Source: Larix sibirica
Taxonomy: Eukaryota; Streptophyta; Pinopsida; Pinales; Pinaceae
Length of the DNA stretch: 21,302 nt
Direction of reading: 5' to 3'
NCBI GenBank assembly: GCA_004151065.3
Contig: NWUY0300040718.1
Span: forward strand, 11,906-33,207
Shown here: piece after piece, positions 9,673 to 19,595 of the stretch
Numbering within the stretch: the stretch's first letter is position 1
Layout: each line of letters starts with the position of its first letter
The notes under the pieces: model-generated
The model's database searches: none
What the model saw: the letters and a program-made list of their open reading frames with translations, nothing else
Told to the model about the DNA's origin: nothing
Translations under genes and position numbers: made by a program

Positions 9673-12083
9673 CCAAGGGATTGACAATGAATGAAAAATA
9701 TATAATACTTATGTATGCAAATCATAGTAATAAAACCCTAGGGATTAATTGGGATTCAACACATTAAATCAAAGAAACAATATACAAGATTGACATCATC
9801 TCCACCTTGTAGGATACTCTAGGGTGTAATGTTTCTTGTAAAATGCATGTGTACAATTCTAGGAAGGTAACATAGATATTTGATTCAAAGATCCGGTGCA
9901 GTTTGTTCATCTTTTGTTTCCCCGAATCTTATAATCCCCGATCCATAGTAAATTTTTTGTGACTTTCATTGAAGGCTTGTGTAATTGGAAGCATAAGGTT
10001 ATCATCCTCATACAAGGACCACCTAAGAACATGCTTCTTCTCTCAACTTTCAAGTTATGGTGTTATTAAATTTGTATTCATTCTTAGCCATATGTATGAT
10101 TTTTATCTTTGATTACATGCATTAGTTTGTTTTATTTTTATTCATTGCTATTGATCTCAAGTTATATTGCATTCATTCCTGATGTTAGTTATAGTGTTAT
10201 TTCTTTTGATCATGAATGAAGTATTCCTTATGAAAGGCACGTAAATAACTTATTAATTCACTCTTGTTTAATGTTTTCTTTCCAAAATAGGGTGCGGATC
10301 TTATTGTCTAGGAAGGAAAAAGTGTAGCGAGTTTAGCAACTTGAAGAACATTTGCAAAAGAGATAACCGAGCAATGGTTTCCTACTCCTTGTATTCGTTC
10401 ATTCAAAATTAGTTTCATATCTCTTAAATTGTCTGGTATATAATATTTTTTATGAATTGTTGATTTTATATGCTCTTCTGCTATGAAAAAACAAATACTT
10501 GTACATGAGCTAATGGGGCTCTTGAAATTTTTTAAATTTAGAAATAGTATTCAATGCTAATGTTCATGACCTTAATTTCCCTATGTTTCTATCAAAAAAT
10601 AAAATATATAAATGTGTAATGGATGGGTGTCCTAAACTAGCGGTAGGCAACTTCATAGCCTTAAACATGAATGTAATTGAATTTTGAATTAAAAACTTTA
10701 TAGGGATAAATGCTAAAGTATCAAAATATAAAAATGAATACAATGTCCTTTAAAATGATTTGCCTTTAGAGGCCGACTATTAACTTAAATCTTTTGTGAA
10801 TAATTAACATCCAACAAAGAAAAAATGATGTTTTATGATATATTTAAATTAGTGTTCCGGAATTTGCATTTAAATTGTTTTATATAATATATTAAACTTT
10901 AATAAAATAAATCAATATTTCAAGAAATGGATAAAATGTTCAAAATATATGAGCTTTTTTAATTTTATCATTTCATACACTATGAACTCTACGAAAGAAG
11001 CCATCTTGAAAAAACCATAATCTTTGAGACAAAATGGGTAGTGTCCTAGATGCCCATGGGTGTATATCTTTCTTTACTTTCCAAACGATGAACTGCCCGA
11101 ATTACTACTTAGAATGTCATTTGTAGTTGATGTATTTGATAAAATAGGAAGCCTACGCAAAAAGGCATTATGACTATGGTATTGACCAAATAATGGCTGA
11201 TAAATGAAAATGGAATCTACTATTGTAATTGAAATATGGATTTTTGAATGAGATTGGGAACATTTGAAAACAAATAAGAAAATAACTAAAGTACTTGTGG
11301 AAATCGTCCAAACAAAACCTTTATCAATATTAATAACATTTCAAGCATTACATAAAATCGAAGATTATATTAAATATTTCTGCAAAAAGATGGATAGGTA
11401 AGAGAGCACTGAAATATTTGTGAAAATCCTAAAAAGAAACCTTTATTGCCTTAGATTATTATTTTATATATTACATAAGCTGAAAAGGTATGGATGCCAA
11501 CTCAAGTTTAATAGTCTCTCAGAGAAGTATGGACGTTTTGCTTGGACAAGGATTCAGTTTCTGATAAACATTTTGCAAAAACACATTCCAAAAATTTGCT
11601 ATACTGTATTTTTCCCTTGTCATTGCATCTGGATAAATGATTTATTTTACAATAATGTTTATTCTACGAACTATTTTAACCTTAATATCCTTCAGTAAAG
11701 CAATTGATCCTAAACCCTAGGCTCATCGTTCTAACCAAACCGAGCTTCCTTGATTCATTTTTCTATTGCCAAGAATGAATGTTGTCCTGTGTACTCAATT
11801 GCAAACAATGGCATGGTCTTTAGACACCTTGAAAAGATTATATGAGAATTTTTAGATTTAAAAGAATCTATTTAATAAATGAAGAAATATTATGCATGTT
11901 GTTCCTACCTTTAATGAGTGTCTATAGAATTAGAAACCTTGAGGGTTTTTTGTCTTCCCATTGGTGGTATTTTCATGCCTTGTAGCAAGCATGTGACAAG
12001 GGCAATGTGTTATAGTCTAACAAACACTTTTGTTGTATTGAAAGTTTTGTATAAAGACTTGTTAGTCTAATTTCTAACTATGT
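9673..12083. other. Gene-free stretch with a weak duplication
   Basis: No gene was identified. The 92-codon plus-strand frame at 11420-11698 has no recognisable domain and is unusually rich in Leu, Ile, Phe and Tyr, as expected of chance frames in AT-rich DNA. A weak direct repeat pairs about 11287-11365 (cttgtggaaatcgtccaaac) with 11407-11485 (atttgtgaaaatcctaaaaa); both continue aacctttat and later acattacata. It lies about 120 bases apart and is strongly diverged. Confidence 0.5.
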
Positions 12084-12746
12084 TTGCAAGAGGGAAACTC
12101 CCAAGCATGGTACATTTTATCAAGATTGTTACTTGAACACAAAGATCGTCCATATGAGCAGGTATGTTGGATCTAGAATTCATATTAATTATCTATTTTA
12201 TATTTTTGTTTGGTTAAAACCCCATTAAAACACGTTCAAAACTTAAAATTCCTTTTGGGATGAAAATATCTAATCATTTTTTCTTGCTGGTATATTTTAC
12301 AGGAAGCAAGATTTCCTCAGTTGCGTACCTTAACACTTGAACAAAGGAAAAAACTAAAAAGTAACTTTCTACACTTAGATGATTTTTTTTGTGTGTGGAT
12401 GCACAGTATGAAATTGGTTCCTGCTGAACTGAGCTATTTCCAGAATCATAGTGAAGGTGTTCTTCGTACCCATTCTCTACGCTTACTATGCACTAGGACA
12501 GTGTAATCACCTGAATTCAAAATGGAGTTTAGCATGGGTTGTTTCATCATGTTCATTCAGTGCAACAAATGATATTCTTTAGATTTAAAAATGTTCAACC
12601 AAGTCCTTTATATAGAAATAGAGTATGTGACCTGTTAATTTACAATTCCATTGTTTCAGTTCTCGGAACAAGATATGAGATATGTATTGGATGCCTTCAC
12701 GAGAATTCATAATATTTTGTACAAGAATAATATATCTGGGAGGCAA
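12084..12746 (+). CDS. Exon-like islands of an unidentified gene (partial, possibly pseudogenic)
   Basis: Three protein-like islands lie on the plus strand. Island A (about 12093-12161) reads GNSQAWYILSRLLLEHKDRP then YEQ and ends at a donor cag|gtatgt. A 141-bp GT-AG intron (12162-12302, ending tattttacag) leads in phase 0 to island B (12303 to about 12360, EARFPQLRTLTLEQRKKLK). Its frame stays open to TAA at 12504-12506, although a donor gtaact lies at 12361. Island C begins after an acceptor ttgtttcag (to 12659) and reads FSEQDMRYVLDAFTRIHNIL then YKNNISGRQ, ending at 12746 before a TAA at 12756. A branch-point-like ctaac lies upstream of island A. I do not recognise the protein. The B-to-C junction does not keep frame with the visible donor, so an exon is missing or the copy is broken. 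These may be internal exons of a gene with large introns, or a duplicated gene fragment. Confidence 0.4.
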
Positions 12747-12970
12747 TGTTTTTTTTAAGTAACTCAGAGCCGGTTGCATGAAAATATTCACTTGGCAGTA
12801 ATAATTTGTAAGAATCAAATGAAAGGAACCATTTTATTCGGAATTTTTTGTGCAAGCATAATATATCTAGGAGGCAAATTTGCTAACAGGTATCTTAGAG
12901 CTGGTTGCATGAAAATATTCACTTGGCATCAATAATTTGCAAGAATTGAATGAAAGTAACCATTTTATTT
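12712..12970. repeat. Tandem duplication, about 131-bp unit, overlapping an exon-like island
   Basis: Copy 1 (12712-12838) and copy 2 (12843-12970) share caag(a/c)ataatatatct, ggaggcaa, ggttgcatgaaaatattcac and accattttatt in the same order with moderate divergence. Copy 1 includes the 3' end of exon-like island C. Copy 2 carries frame-breaking changes and has aacag|gtatct, a better donor match than copy 1. The duplication would therefore have copied an exon end and its donor region. Confidence 0.75.
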
Positions 12971-13733
12971 TTTGACCAATGTCCTATAGTTTGAAATCTT
13001 GCAATACCTCCTCCTGTAGGAAGGTTTTACACTATAGTTTATAACATTGCTTGGCAGTTTTTACATTTGTGATATGAAGAATTGTCTTATTTAGAATTTC
13101 TAAAGGTGTAGATATTTTTCACTGGAATTTTTATTGATCTTATAGTAGCACAATGAACATGTTAATTGTTGGAATTCTATTTTTTTATGTTAAGCTCTGC
13201 AATAGTAAGTTCATTGCAAAGACTTCTTGCTAGGATTTGATTTTGGAAATTCCTGATTTTAAATTTATATCATCCAATTCATTATATATTTCATACCAAA
13301 CTATTCATATGATATGATGGCTAAGATGCATACCAATGTTTAAGAGCCAATCATTTCAATCAAATTGAATCCATGGAGATTTGTTGTGAACCCTCAGTAT
13401 TTCTTTTATGGTTACACTCAGACCACATAAATTTGGGTTCAATGTCTTTAATATTTGCAATTCCCTTTGATCAAATCAAGGATGCCTAACCTAAAGATCC
13501 TAGATACATACAATTCTCTAACAAAATTTCCATATCATGGAAAGGAATGTTGACTAGTGCATTGTGACTATTTTCACACTATTAGATTCCCTACATTGTT
13601 GTGACTATTGTTTGTGTCATCCATGATTGTGGGTTAGGTTATTTATGGCATGTATATTGGAAAAGTATGGAATATGCAAATGAATGAGCTGCCATATTTT
13701 GTACATAAGAAAATATATCTTAGTAGTTTTGTT
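12971..13733. other. No recognisable gene
   Basis: AT-rich sequence with no open frame of note, no splice-site-flanked island that reads well and no repeat ends. It ends at the target site of the Copia element. Confidence 0.55.
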
Positions 13734-13738
13734 CTAGG

Positions 13739-14469
13739 TGTTGGGATATATTACCCAACTAGACATTAGACATAAAAAATTATTTGTTTTCCCTAGTGCA
13801 TATATCATGTTGTTGACTTCCTAGTGCATAGTCCTCATCATTGTGATTATCACCGAAATATTGATTTGTCATTTTTGGCCTCATTATCCACAGATGCACC
13901 CTCTTCCATGATTTTTGGGACATATTGAGTTAGTCTTCTAAATTTTAGGATCCTCCTAAAATGTAGGGATCTGGAGCAATCTCCTTGATTTGATTGCTGA
14001 ATACCACTTATAGTCAACTAAACTCACTCCTGTGCCCTCTTGAGATTCTCTCTACTATTTTTATCCTGTAACTCTCTCATGTGCCTTCTTGGCCTACCTA
14101 CCACCAATTAACTTCCTCATGCGCCCTCTAGGTTCACCTACCATTAGTTAACTACCACCTACCATGAGTTAAATTGGCCACATCTCAAGAGTGACAACTG
14201 GAACTCATGTCTAGTGATAGGAAACTACCAAAATAAGCCTACCACATGTATGGATTAAGAATACCTCCTAAGGATAACAAATTTATCTCTTGAGTGTGTA
14301 TTATAAATGTACAAACATTGGTGAATAATAGATGCATGGGAAGTATTCCAATTGAGTTCGAAACCTCTTTTGTTCTACACATTTTTTCTTTTAAATTTTC
14401 CCATGCAGATCTGTGAAATTAAGTGAGGATTAATTTTTTGTCTCTAGATCTACTGTGTAAAATTTCACA
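13739..14469 (+). repeat. 5' LTR of the Copia element
   Basis: This 731-bp copy has an intact TG start and CA end and the same motif order as 16680-17415. A well-conserved core runs from ctagtgcatagtcctcatca to atttttgggacat. A TATA-like attataaatg near its 3' end is kept in both copies and probably marks the U3/R promoter. The primer binding site begins at the next base. Confidence 0.93.
14302..14308 (+). promoter_or_regulatory. Putative LTR TATA box
   Basis: tataaat is preserved at the same place in the 3' LTR (17243-17249), about 165 bases before the LTR end. That position suits a Copia core promoter driving the gag transcript to the right. Any activity today is doubtful given the decay. 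Confidence 0.45.
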
Positions 14470-14481
14470 TGGTATCATAGA
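14470..14481 (+). other. Primer binding site, tRNA-Met type
   Basis: tggtatcataga directly follows the LTR's terminal CA. It matches the usual plant Copia primer site TGGTATCAGAGC, complementary to the 3' end of initiator tRNA-Met, over the first eight bases, with later mismatches. Position and match together fix the 5' LTR boundary. Confidence 0.85.
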
Positions 14482-14683
14482 TTTGCTGAGCAAAGTAGAC
14501 TTCCAGAGTGTTTTGTAGGTGTAACTGCTTCCATTTTTGCACTAGAAGTAGTGGAGGTTTCACATAATCCCTAGGGAAATTTCCTCTGGTCATTTTGGTT
14601 TATCGAAAGTGGTCTTCCCAGGTGTGATGCACTCCTAAACTTCCAAACTATAGAAGTACGACATATTTGCAGATCATTTTTGT

Positions 14684-15707
14684 ATGTTTACTCTCACCAA
14701 GAGTGAAACAACAAAAGCAATGGCTCATTCTTCGACACTATTACTCATTCCATTCAAATATTTCGAATGGAAGGATGAGATGGAGATCCTACTTCGAAGT
14801 AAAGGTATCTACAGGGTCACAATGGGGACTAAAGTGAACCCAATTCAGTTGTGGAGAAATCCAAGAACTTCAACAAAATTGATGAATCCTATGGATTGTT
14901 GTGTCTTAGCATCTCCAGGGACCTACTATTTCATCTTGCTAGTATATCAACTCCAAACTAAGTATGGACCAAGATTGAGTCCTTGTTTGGAAAATAAGAT
15001 GTTTTGAGGGGTCACCAGTTGGAGAATGAGTTAATCTCATTGAGTCACAATAGTTTCGAAGCAATCCAAGACTTGTTCACCAAGTTCAAGTCACTAGTGC
15101 ATCCTCTCAAATAGTATGGAAATGAGAAGAAAGAGGAGCACCTCATTCTTTCCATCCTATCAAAACTGGGTCCTGAGTACTCAGGATTTGTGTCTACATT
15201 CCATGCTACAAATATTGCAGTTTCGAACTAGAAGATGCTTACCTTGAGCGCATTCATAGAGTCTCCCACAATAAAGTAGGAAAAATTGGTTCATATAGGA
15301 GCTATAAAACCATCCAAGGATCATGCACTTGTAGCTAGTGGAGCCAATAATTCCAAAGGAAATAAAAAATGAAAGAGAAGAACCTGCTAGATGATGAGGG
15401 TTCCAATTCAAAGAAGAAGAACAAGAAAGGGGGATCCAAGTGTTCTTATTGCAGAAAAGGTTTCCATTCTGAGAAATATTGTATGAAGAAGAAATTGGAC
15501 ATCGTGACTCAATTTATTGAAAAGCATAACATTGATGTTCCTGATCTCACAAGGAAGAAGGAACCATAAAATCCTACTGCTCACCAAGAACATTATCTCA
15601 ATGCTACTCACCAAGGTAATCATTTTCATGCTTTGAGTGGTCTAGTCAAACCACATTCTTATTCTTATCATACTTCTGATTTATATACACATTCTTATAT
15701 ATCGTAA
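14684..15707 (+). pseudogene. Copia gag (nucleocapsid polyprotein) pseudogene
   Basis: Gag would package the element's RNA in cytoplasmic virus-like particles. The first ATG of the frame is at 14684; a second in-frame ATG at 14720 (MAHSSTLLLI) is a likelier start by family pattern. The N-terminal FEWKDEMEILLRSKGIYRVT corresponds to the W-x-x-W/K-Gly segment of plant Copia gag. The frame changes near 14848, continues (for example LSILSKLGPEYSGFVSTFHA around 15149-15208) and changes again near 15368. A basic stretch is followed by a zinc knuckle CSYCRKGFHSEKYC (15441-15482), a perfect CX2CX4HX4C. The frame passes a TAA at 15567-15569 and reads on to about 15707. At least six in-frame stops and two frameshifts make it non-functional. 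Confidence 0.88.
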
Positions 15708-16260
15708 TCATAAATCTCCCTCCCTTCATTGGAAAAAATCCCAAACAGTTCATCGAACCACCGCCCAAGATTTGTGTTTTTTTACATGTTTTTGACTTGC
15801 TTCCAGAAATATCTTTCCAAATCCATTCAAATCCTTCCTATCATATCCCTGAATATGATGCATAAGTTTATAATTTGGTTGTATGTCCCACACATCCATA
15901 TTTCCCACCATTGGATTTAGAAAAGACTCCTCAACCCCCAAGTGTGCTAGTTGACAAACCCATGGTTTCTAAAACTATGTCACTTGTTTCAGTTGCATTG
16001 CAGTCTTTCATATCTTTCAGTGGTTGTATTTCCATCATGTTGGACCTCTTTGGAATTTTGATCCATATATTTGGACCTGATTTCACCATGTTTGGTTTGA
16101 AATTCAAGTTTTCATTCTCTAAAGACCCTGTAGGATTGCTCAACTATCAGTATAATTCAGTTGCGCCATCTTTTCTTTCCGTGATCCTATTCACTCATGG
16201 AGAAACTTCACCATAGATTTTTTTTGCTCCATGTGATTTCTATTTTTCTATTATTAAGCC
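15708..16260 (+). other. Unidentified internal segment of the Copia element
   Basis: This is where protease, integrase and reverse transcriptase should begin, but none of their signatures (DSGA, HHCC, DD35E, YVDD) can be read in any frame. A plus-strand open frame at 15875-16216 encodes a hydrophobic 113-residue sequence (for example DLFGILIHIFGPDFTMFGLK) that I do not recognise. A minus-strand frame overlaps it (15931-16143). The segment may be extended gag sequence, captured host DNA or diverged filler in a non-autonomous family. Confidence 0.4.
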
Positions 16261-16270
16261 TCATCAGCTC

Positions 16271-16471
16271 CATTGTGAAATTAGGAAGGTGATACTTCAG
16301 TTTGTAAAGAAATTCATGGTTTCATTGAAAAATTGAGTTGATCAAGGTTTCATTCCAGAAGATGAGTTCAAAGGGGCTCCTACACATGTCTTTTAGCTAC
16401 ACTGCATTGAAAAATTGGTGCATGATCAAGGAATCTACAACATATTCACCAAGTCTCTCACTAAGAACTAG
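16271..16471 (+). pseudogene. Remnant of Copia pol C-terminus (RNase H tail)
   Basis: One plus-strand frame with two in-frame stops runs from HCEIRKVILQFVKK (16271-16312), resembling the H-x-E-I...F-V-R/K-E/K segment late in Copia RNase H, to IYNIFTKSLTKN, ending at TAG 16472. The IFTKSL string (16442-16459) matches the conserved ADIFTKPL ending of plant Copia pol. The intermediate part matches poorly. The tail position just upstream of the 3' LTR supports the assignment and implies that most of pol was deleted. Confidence 0.5.
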
Positions 16472-16679
16472 TACATTCAGCTCATTCAAGTGAAGAAGAA
16501 TACATTGTGAATACCTTTTGTTTATTTCTGTGCCATGTCCTTTTTTGAGGGAGGTTTCTTCCCACCAGGTTTTCCCTCTTTCCTTGGTTGATGTGGACAA
16601 ATAAAATATTTTTTGTAAAGGGTGACCTTTGGTATTTGTTACTAGGGACCTATTTTTTTATTTTCTTCACATAATTTAG

Positions 16680-17415
16680 GATTGGGATATATTTCCTATC
16701 TAGAAAATAGGCATAAAACATTACTTGTTTTCTGTAGTGCAGAGATCAAGTTGTTGAATTCCTAGTGCATAGTCCTCATCATTGTGATTATTACCGAACT
16801 ATTGATTTGTCATTTTTGGCCTCATTATCCACATATGCATCCTCTTCCATGATTTTTGGGACATGTTGAGCTAGTATCCTAAATTTTATAAGATTCCTAA
16901 AATTTAGGGATCCAGAGCACTCTCCTTGATTTCATCACCAAAGACCATTGATAGTCAACTAAACTCACTCATGAACCCTCTTGAGATTCTCTCTACTATT
17001 TTTATACTGTAAATATCTCATGCGCATTCTTGGAATACCTACCACCAGTTAACTACCTCATGCTCCCTCTAGTTTCACCTACTATCATTTAACTTCTACC
17101 TACCATAAGTTAAACTGGTCACATCTCAGGAGTTAGAACTGGCACTCATGTCTAGTGATACGAATGTACCAAAATAATCCTGCCCTATGTATGGATTTGA
17201 AATGCCTCTTAAGGCTCATGAATTTCTCTCTTGAGACTGTATTATAAATGTACACACATTGGTTAATAATAGATGCATGGAAAGTATTCCAATTGAGTTC
17301 CAAACCTCTTGTGTTNGTGTTCTAGCACATTTTTTCTTCTCAATTTTCCTTTGCATCTCTGTGAAATAAAGTGAGGATTATTTTTGTCTCTAGATATTCT
17401 ATATAAAATTTCACA
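16680..17415 (+). repeat. 3' LTR of the Copia element
   Basis: This 736-bp copy is homologous to 13739-14469. Its 5' end has decayed (gattgggatata in place of tgttgggatata), while its 3' end keeps ttcaca followed by the target duplication ctagc. An N at 17316 lies in a small insertion relative to the 5' copy (gtgttngtgttctag against gttctac). Confidence 0.92.
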
Positions 17416-17420
17416 CTAGC

Positions 17421-17729
17421 ATGTAGAAGCCAACAAGTTCAAGTTGGTCTCCACCATTGTGCTTCATTTAAGGGTGTGTGAGGGTATTAGTACTTGGCTA
17501 TTATTTGTATTGTTCTTGGTTTTGTGTCAATAAAAAACTAAAGTGCTTAATGTGTGATTTCCTTTCTTGATTTTGTGTATGGTTTTTGTACTACTTGTAT
17601 ATACGAAGCACAAGGTTGCAACTACGATGTAAAACCATACACACCAGATTGTTGAATGGTTGGAAAGGTTCATTGAGTCTATGTCAATATTTAATCATTT
17701 TTTAAGACTATTTCTGTGTGACAAACAAA
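17421..17729. other. No recognisable gene
   Basis: This is the right flank of the Copia insertion. No coding region, RNA gene or transposon end was recognised. Because the target duplication closes at 17420, this sequence should be contiguous with 12971-13733 in the pre-insertion locus. Confidence 0.5.
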
Positions 17730-18103
17730 GGATCATTAGCAATATTTGGTAATCTCTTTTTCATATTTTTACAAGATTGTCAACCAATATATTATTGAGT
17801 TCTTCAAGGGATAGAAAGTGGATCAAAATATAAATATAACTTAGTGGAATTGAGGTATCTAAATGAAAATTTTGGAAGTACAAACCTATTAGATTGCCTC
17901 AATGTGTCATAGACATGGTATTTTTTATGTGACAAGGAAGGGTCATTAAAATCATTGATATCTTTTACTTATTCTATAAGGTCATTGACCAATATCTTAT
18001 TTAGTTCTTCAGGGGATTAAAAAAACATCAAAGTAGAAATTTCAATCTTTGGGAACAAGGTAATTAAATATAAGTTTTGGGGGAGGCGTCAAAACCCATT
18101 AGT
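17730..18103. repeat. Degenerate direct duplication, about 208-bp spacing
   Basis: Unit 1 (about 17730-17893) and unit 2 (about 17938-18103) share ggatcatta/gggtcatta, then caaccaatat/gaccaatatct, ttcttcaagggat/ttcttcaggggat and acaaacctattag/caaaacccattag in the same order. Divergence is high, so this is an old tandem duplication. No function is suggested. Confidence 0.55.
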
Positions 18104-18440
18104 TTTTCTCTACAAGCCTTGGATAGGTCAATCCTAACCAACTAAAGTGATACATGTTACTTTAATCTCGACAGTGGTACATTAGTATAGAATTCTACAC
18201 ATGGTGGTTTATATCTTGTATCTGTTGGAGTTGAAAATCAACGACACACACATACAACGCAAGACTGTAACATATTTTGAAGAACAAAGTAAAAACCCAT
18301 TAGTGCATCTCTGCATGTCTTGAAGAGGACATTCTTGACCAACTGAAGTGATAAATGTTACTTCATCTCTATAGTGGTACATTAAGATAGTTTTCTACAC
18401 ATGGATTCTTATACTTTGTATGTGTTGGATTTTAGAAGCA
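18088..18440. repeat. Direct duplication, about 200-bp spacing
   Basis: The segment 18088-18230 aligns with 18289-18430. Shared motifs are aaaacccattag, ccaact(a/g)aagtgata, atgttactt, agtggtacatta, ctacacatgg and tgttgga. It overlaps the end of the preceding duplication (both contain the acccattag motif), so the two together look like a short, decayed array of roughly 200-bp units. Confidence 0.7.
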
Positions 18441-18637
18441 AGAGCACATACATCTAACCCAATATTTGGTAGAGCAAGAAGCTATTTTTGAGGGGTTTGG
18501 ATTAAAACTTTTTTCCTCTTTCAGTTATCTATTTTGATTATCATGGGTTTATACTTTGAAAGATAACAATGATATATTTTTGCAATTATATATTTTTGGC
18601 TCAAGACTTTTGCCATTTCTTTTATTTCCTTGCATTC

Positions 18638-18687
18638 TCTTATTGGTCATACTAGACTTTGGCATCTTATTGATCATATTAGACTTA
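18638..18687. repeat. 27-bp spaced short duplication
   Basis: tcttattggtcatactagac (18638) recurs as tcttattgatcatattagac (18665). An open plus-strand frame from 18630 to 18839 crosses it but shows no recognisable domain. Confidence 0.7.
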
Positions 18688-19513
18688 GTAATTTAGCCAA
18701 ATATGCGCATGTTGTGGGATGTTATCTTCAAACAACAATAGTAATACTTCATTTTTCATTAGATCTAAGCGTATTTTGGGTGGATCCATGCATCCAATCA
18801 ACTAAGAAAGGGAATTTTGGGAGGTTGAGTTCCTTGTAGCAATGCTTCTAGGCAGTTTTGTGCATGATCCAACACTATTTTAACCCTCAAGCAATACTAA
18901 AATAGAGTAAATCTCAATTTTGGGTGGTTTTAAGGTTAAAAAAATAGAAACAAACAACAAGCAACTGAATAATCGAATCTGAGCATGCCCAAGGTTTATA
19001 AATCAATTTCAAACCTATTTTTAACTTCCTAACAACAATGGGTAGCATAATTAGCAAGCATGGGAAACCTATGAATGAAAAGGAAGACACAAGAAGTAAT
19101 TTGGGAATGGCTTATCCCTATCCATAACCTCATGTGGAGAAATGGAAACCAACGTGGGATAAAACTCAAAATATCAAAAAATCATTTGAGACCAAATAAT
19201 AAAAAACATTCCAAAAATATTTAAAACTAAACCACATGGGAAGAAAAGAAGTTTGTTACATGAATTCCTGTGTTAAAATAAAGAGTGTATATTACCTTAG
19301 TCCTAGCTCCTATTATATGAATATAAAACCATTTAAGGCTTTGTGGTAGCAAGGAAACATGAGCCATCATAAATTTTTTGTGCTGAGCTTCGGTGTGATC
19401 ATATAGATTGCAATGGCAGTCTTGTGCCAGAGAATATATTTAATTCCAAGATGTAGGAAACACCTAGAGCGGTGGCGTATCTATCTTGGAAATGTGGAAA
19501 TATATACAAAACA
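18688..19513. other. No recognisable gene
   Basis: AT-rich sequence in which no open frame, splice-flanked island or element terminus stood out. It leads directly into the foldback at 19514. Confidence 0.5.
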
Positions 19514-19595
19514 CCTTGGAAATCTCCTTGGCCATACTTTATGATGTTTCCAAATATGGAAATGTCATATGGTATGGCCAAGGACATTTCCAAGG
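19514..19595. repeat. 82-bp foldback with 24-bp near-perfect arms
   Basis: Arm 1 (19514-19537, starting ccttggaaat, ending ccttggccatac) pairs with arm 2 (19572-19595, starting gtatggccaagg, ending atttccaagg) at 23 of 24 positions. The 34-base centre folds further: atgatgtttcca and tggaaatgtcat are near-complementary. A transcript from either strand would form a long hairpin. It could be a miniature inverted-repeat element, a small-RNA precursor or a chance foldback. No target duplication was obvious. Short open frames on both strands here follow the symmetry and are not taken as genes. Confidence 0.8.

Larger units (their letters stand above)
13734..17420 (+). mobile_element. Copia-type LTR retrotransposon, old and defective
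   Basis: Two long direct repeats (13739-14469 and 16680-17415) bound about 2.2 kb. The 5' LTR starts TGTTGGGATATA and the LTRs end in ttcaca, giving the TG...CA format; the 3' LTR has lost its first bases (ga instead of tg). Flanking pentamers ctagg (13734-13738) and ctagc (17416-17420) form a 4/5 target site duplication. A tRNA-Met-type primer site follows the 5' LTR directly. Inside lie a decayed gag with a CCHC knuckle, an unidentified segment and a short RNase H-like tail. No protease, integrase or main reverse transcriptase motifs were seen, and no clear polypurine tract adjoins the 3' LTR. The total of about 3.7 kb is shorter than the usual 5 kb or so for autonomous Copia elements. By eye about 18 of the first 180 LTR positions differ, so insertion was ancient. 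Confidence 0.93.

Noticed and set aside
11420-11698. 92-codon plus-strand open frame
   Set aside because: Composition is typical of chance frames in AT-rich DNA, with no recognisable domain and no splice or promoter context.
15931-16143. Minus-strand 70-codon frame inside the Copia element
   Set aside because: It overlaps a longer plus-strand frame in the element's coding direction and shows no independent signals.
18630-18839. Plus-strand frame with LWHLIDHIRLSNLAK resembling a Copia pre-integrase segment
   Set aside because: The H and C spacing of the pre-integrase motif is absent and the frame is partly produced by a 27-bp duplication.
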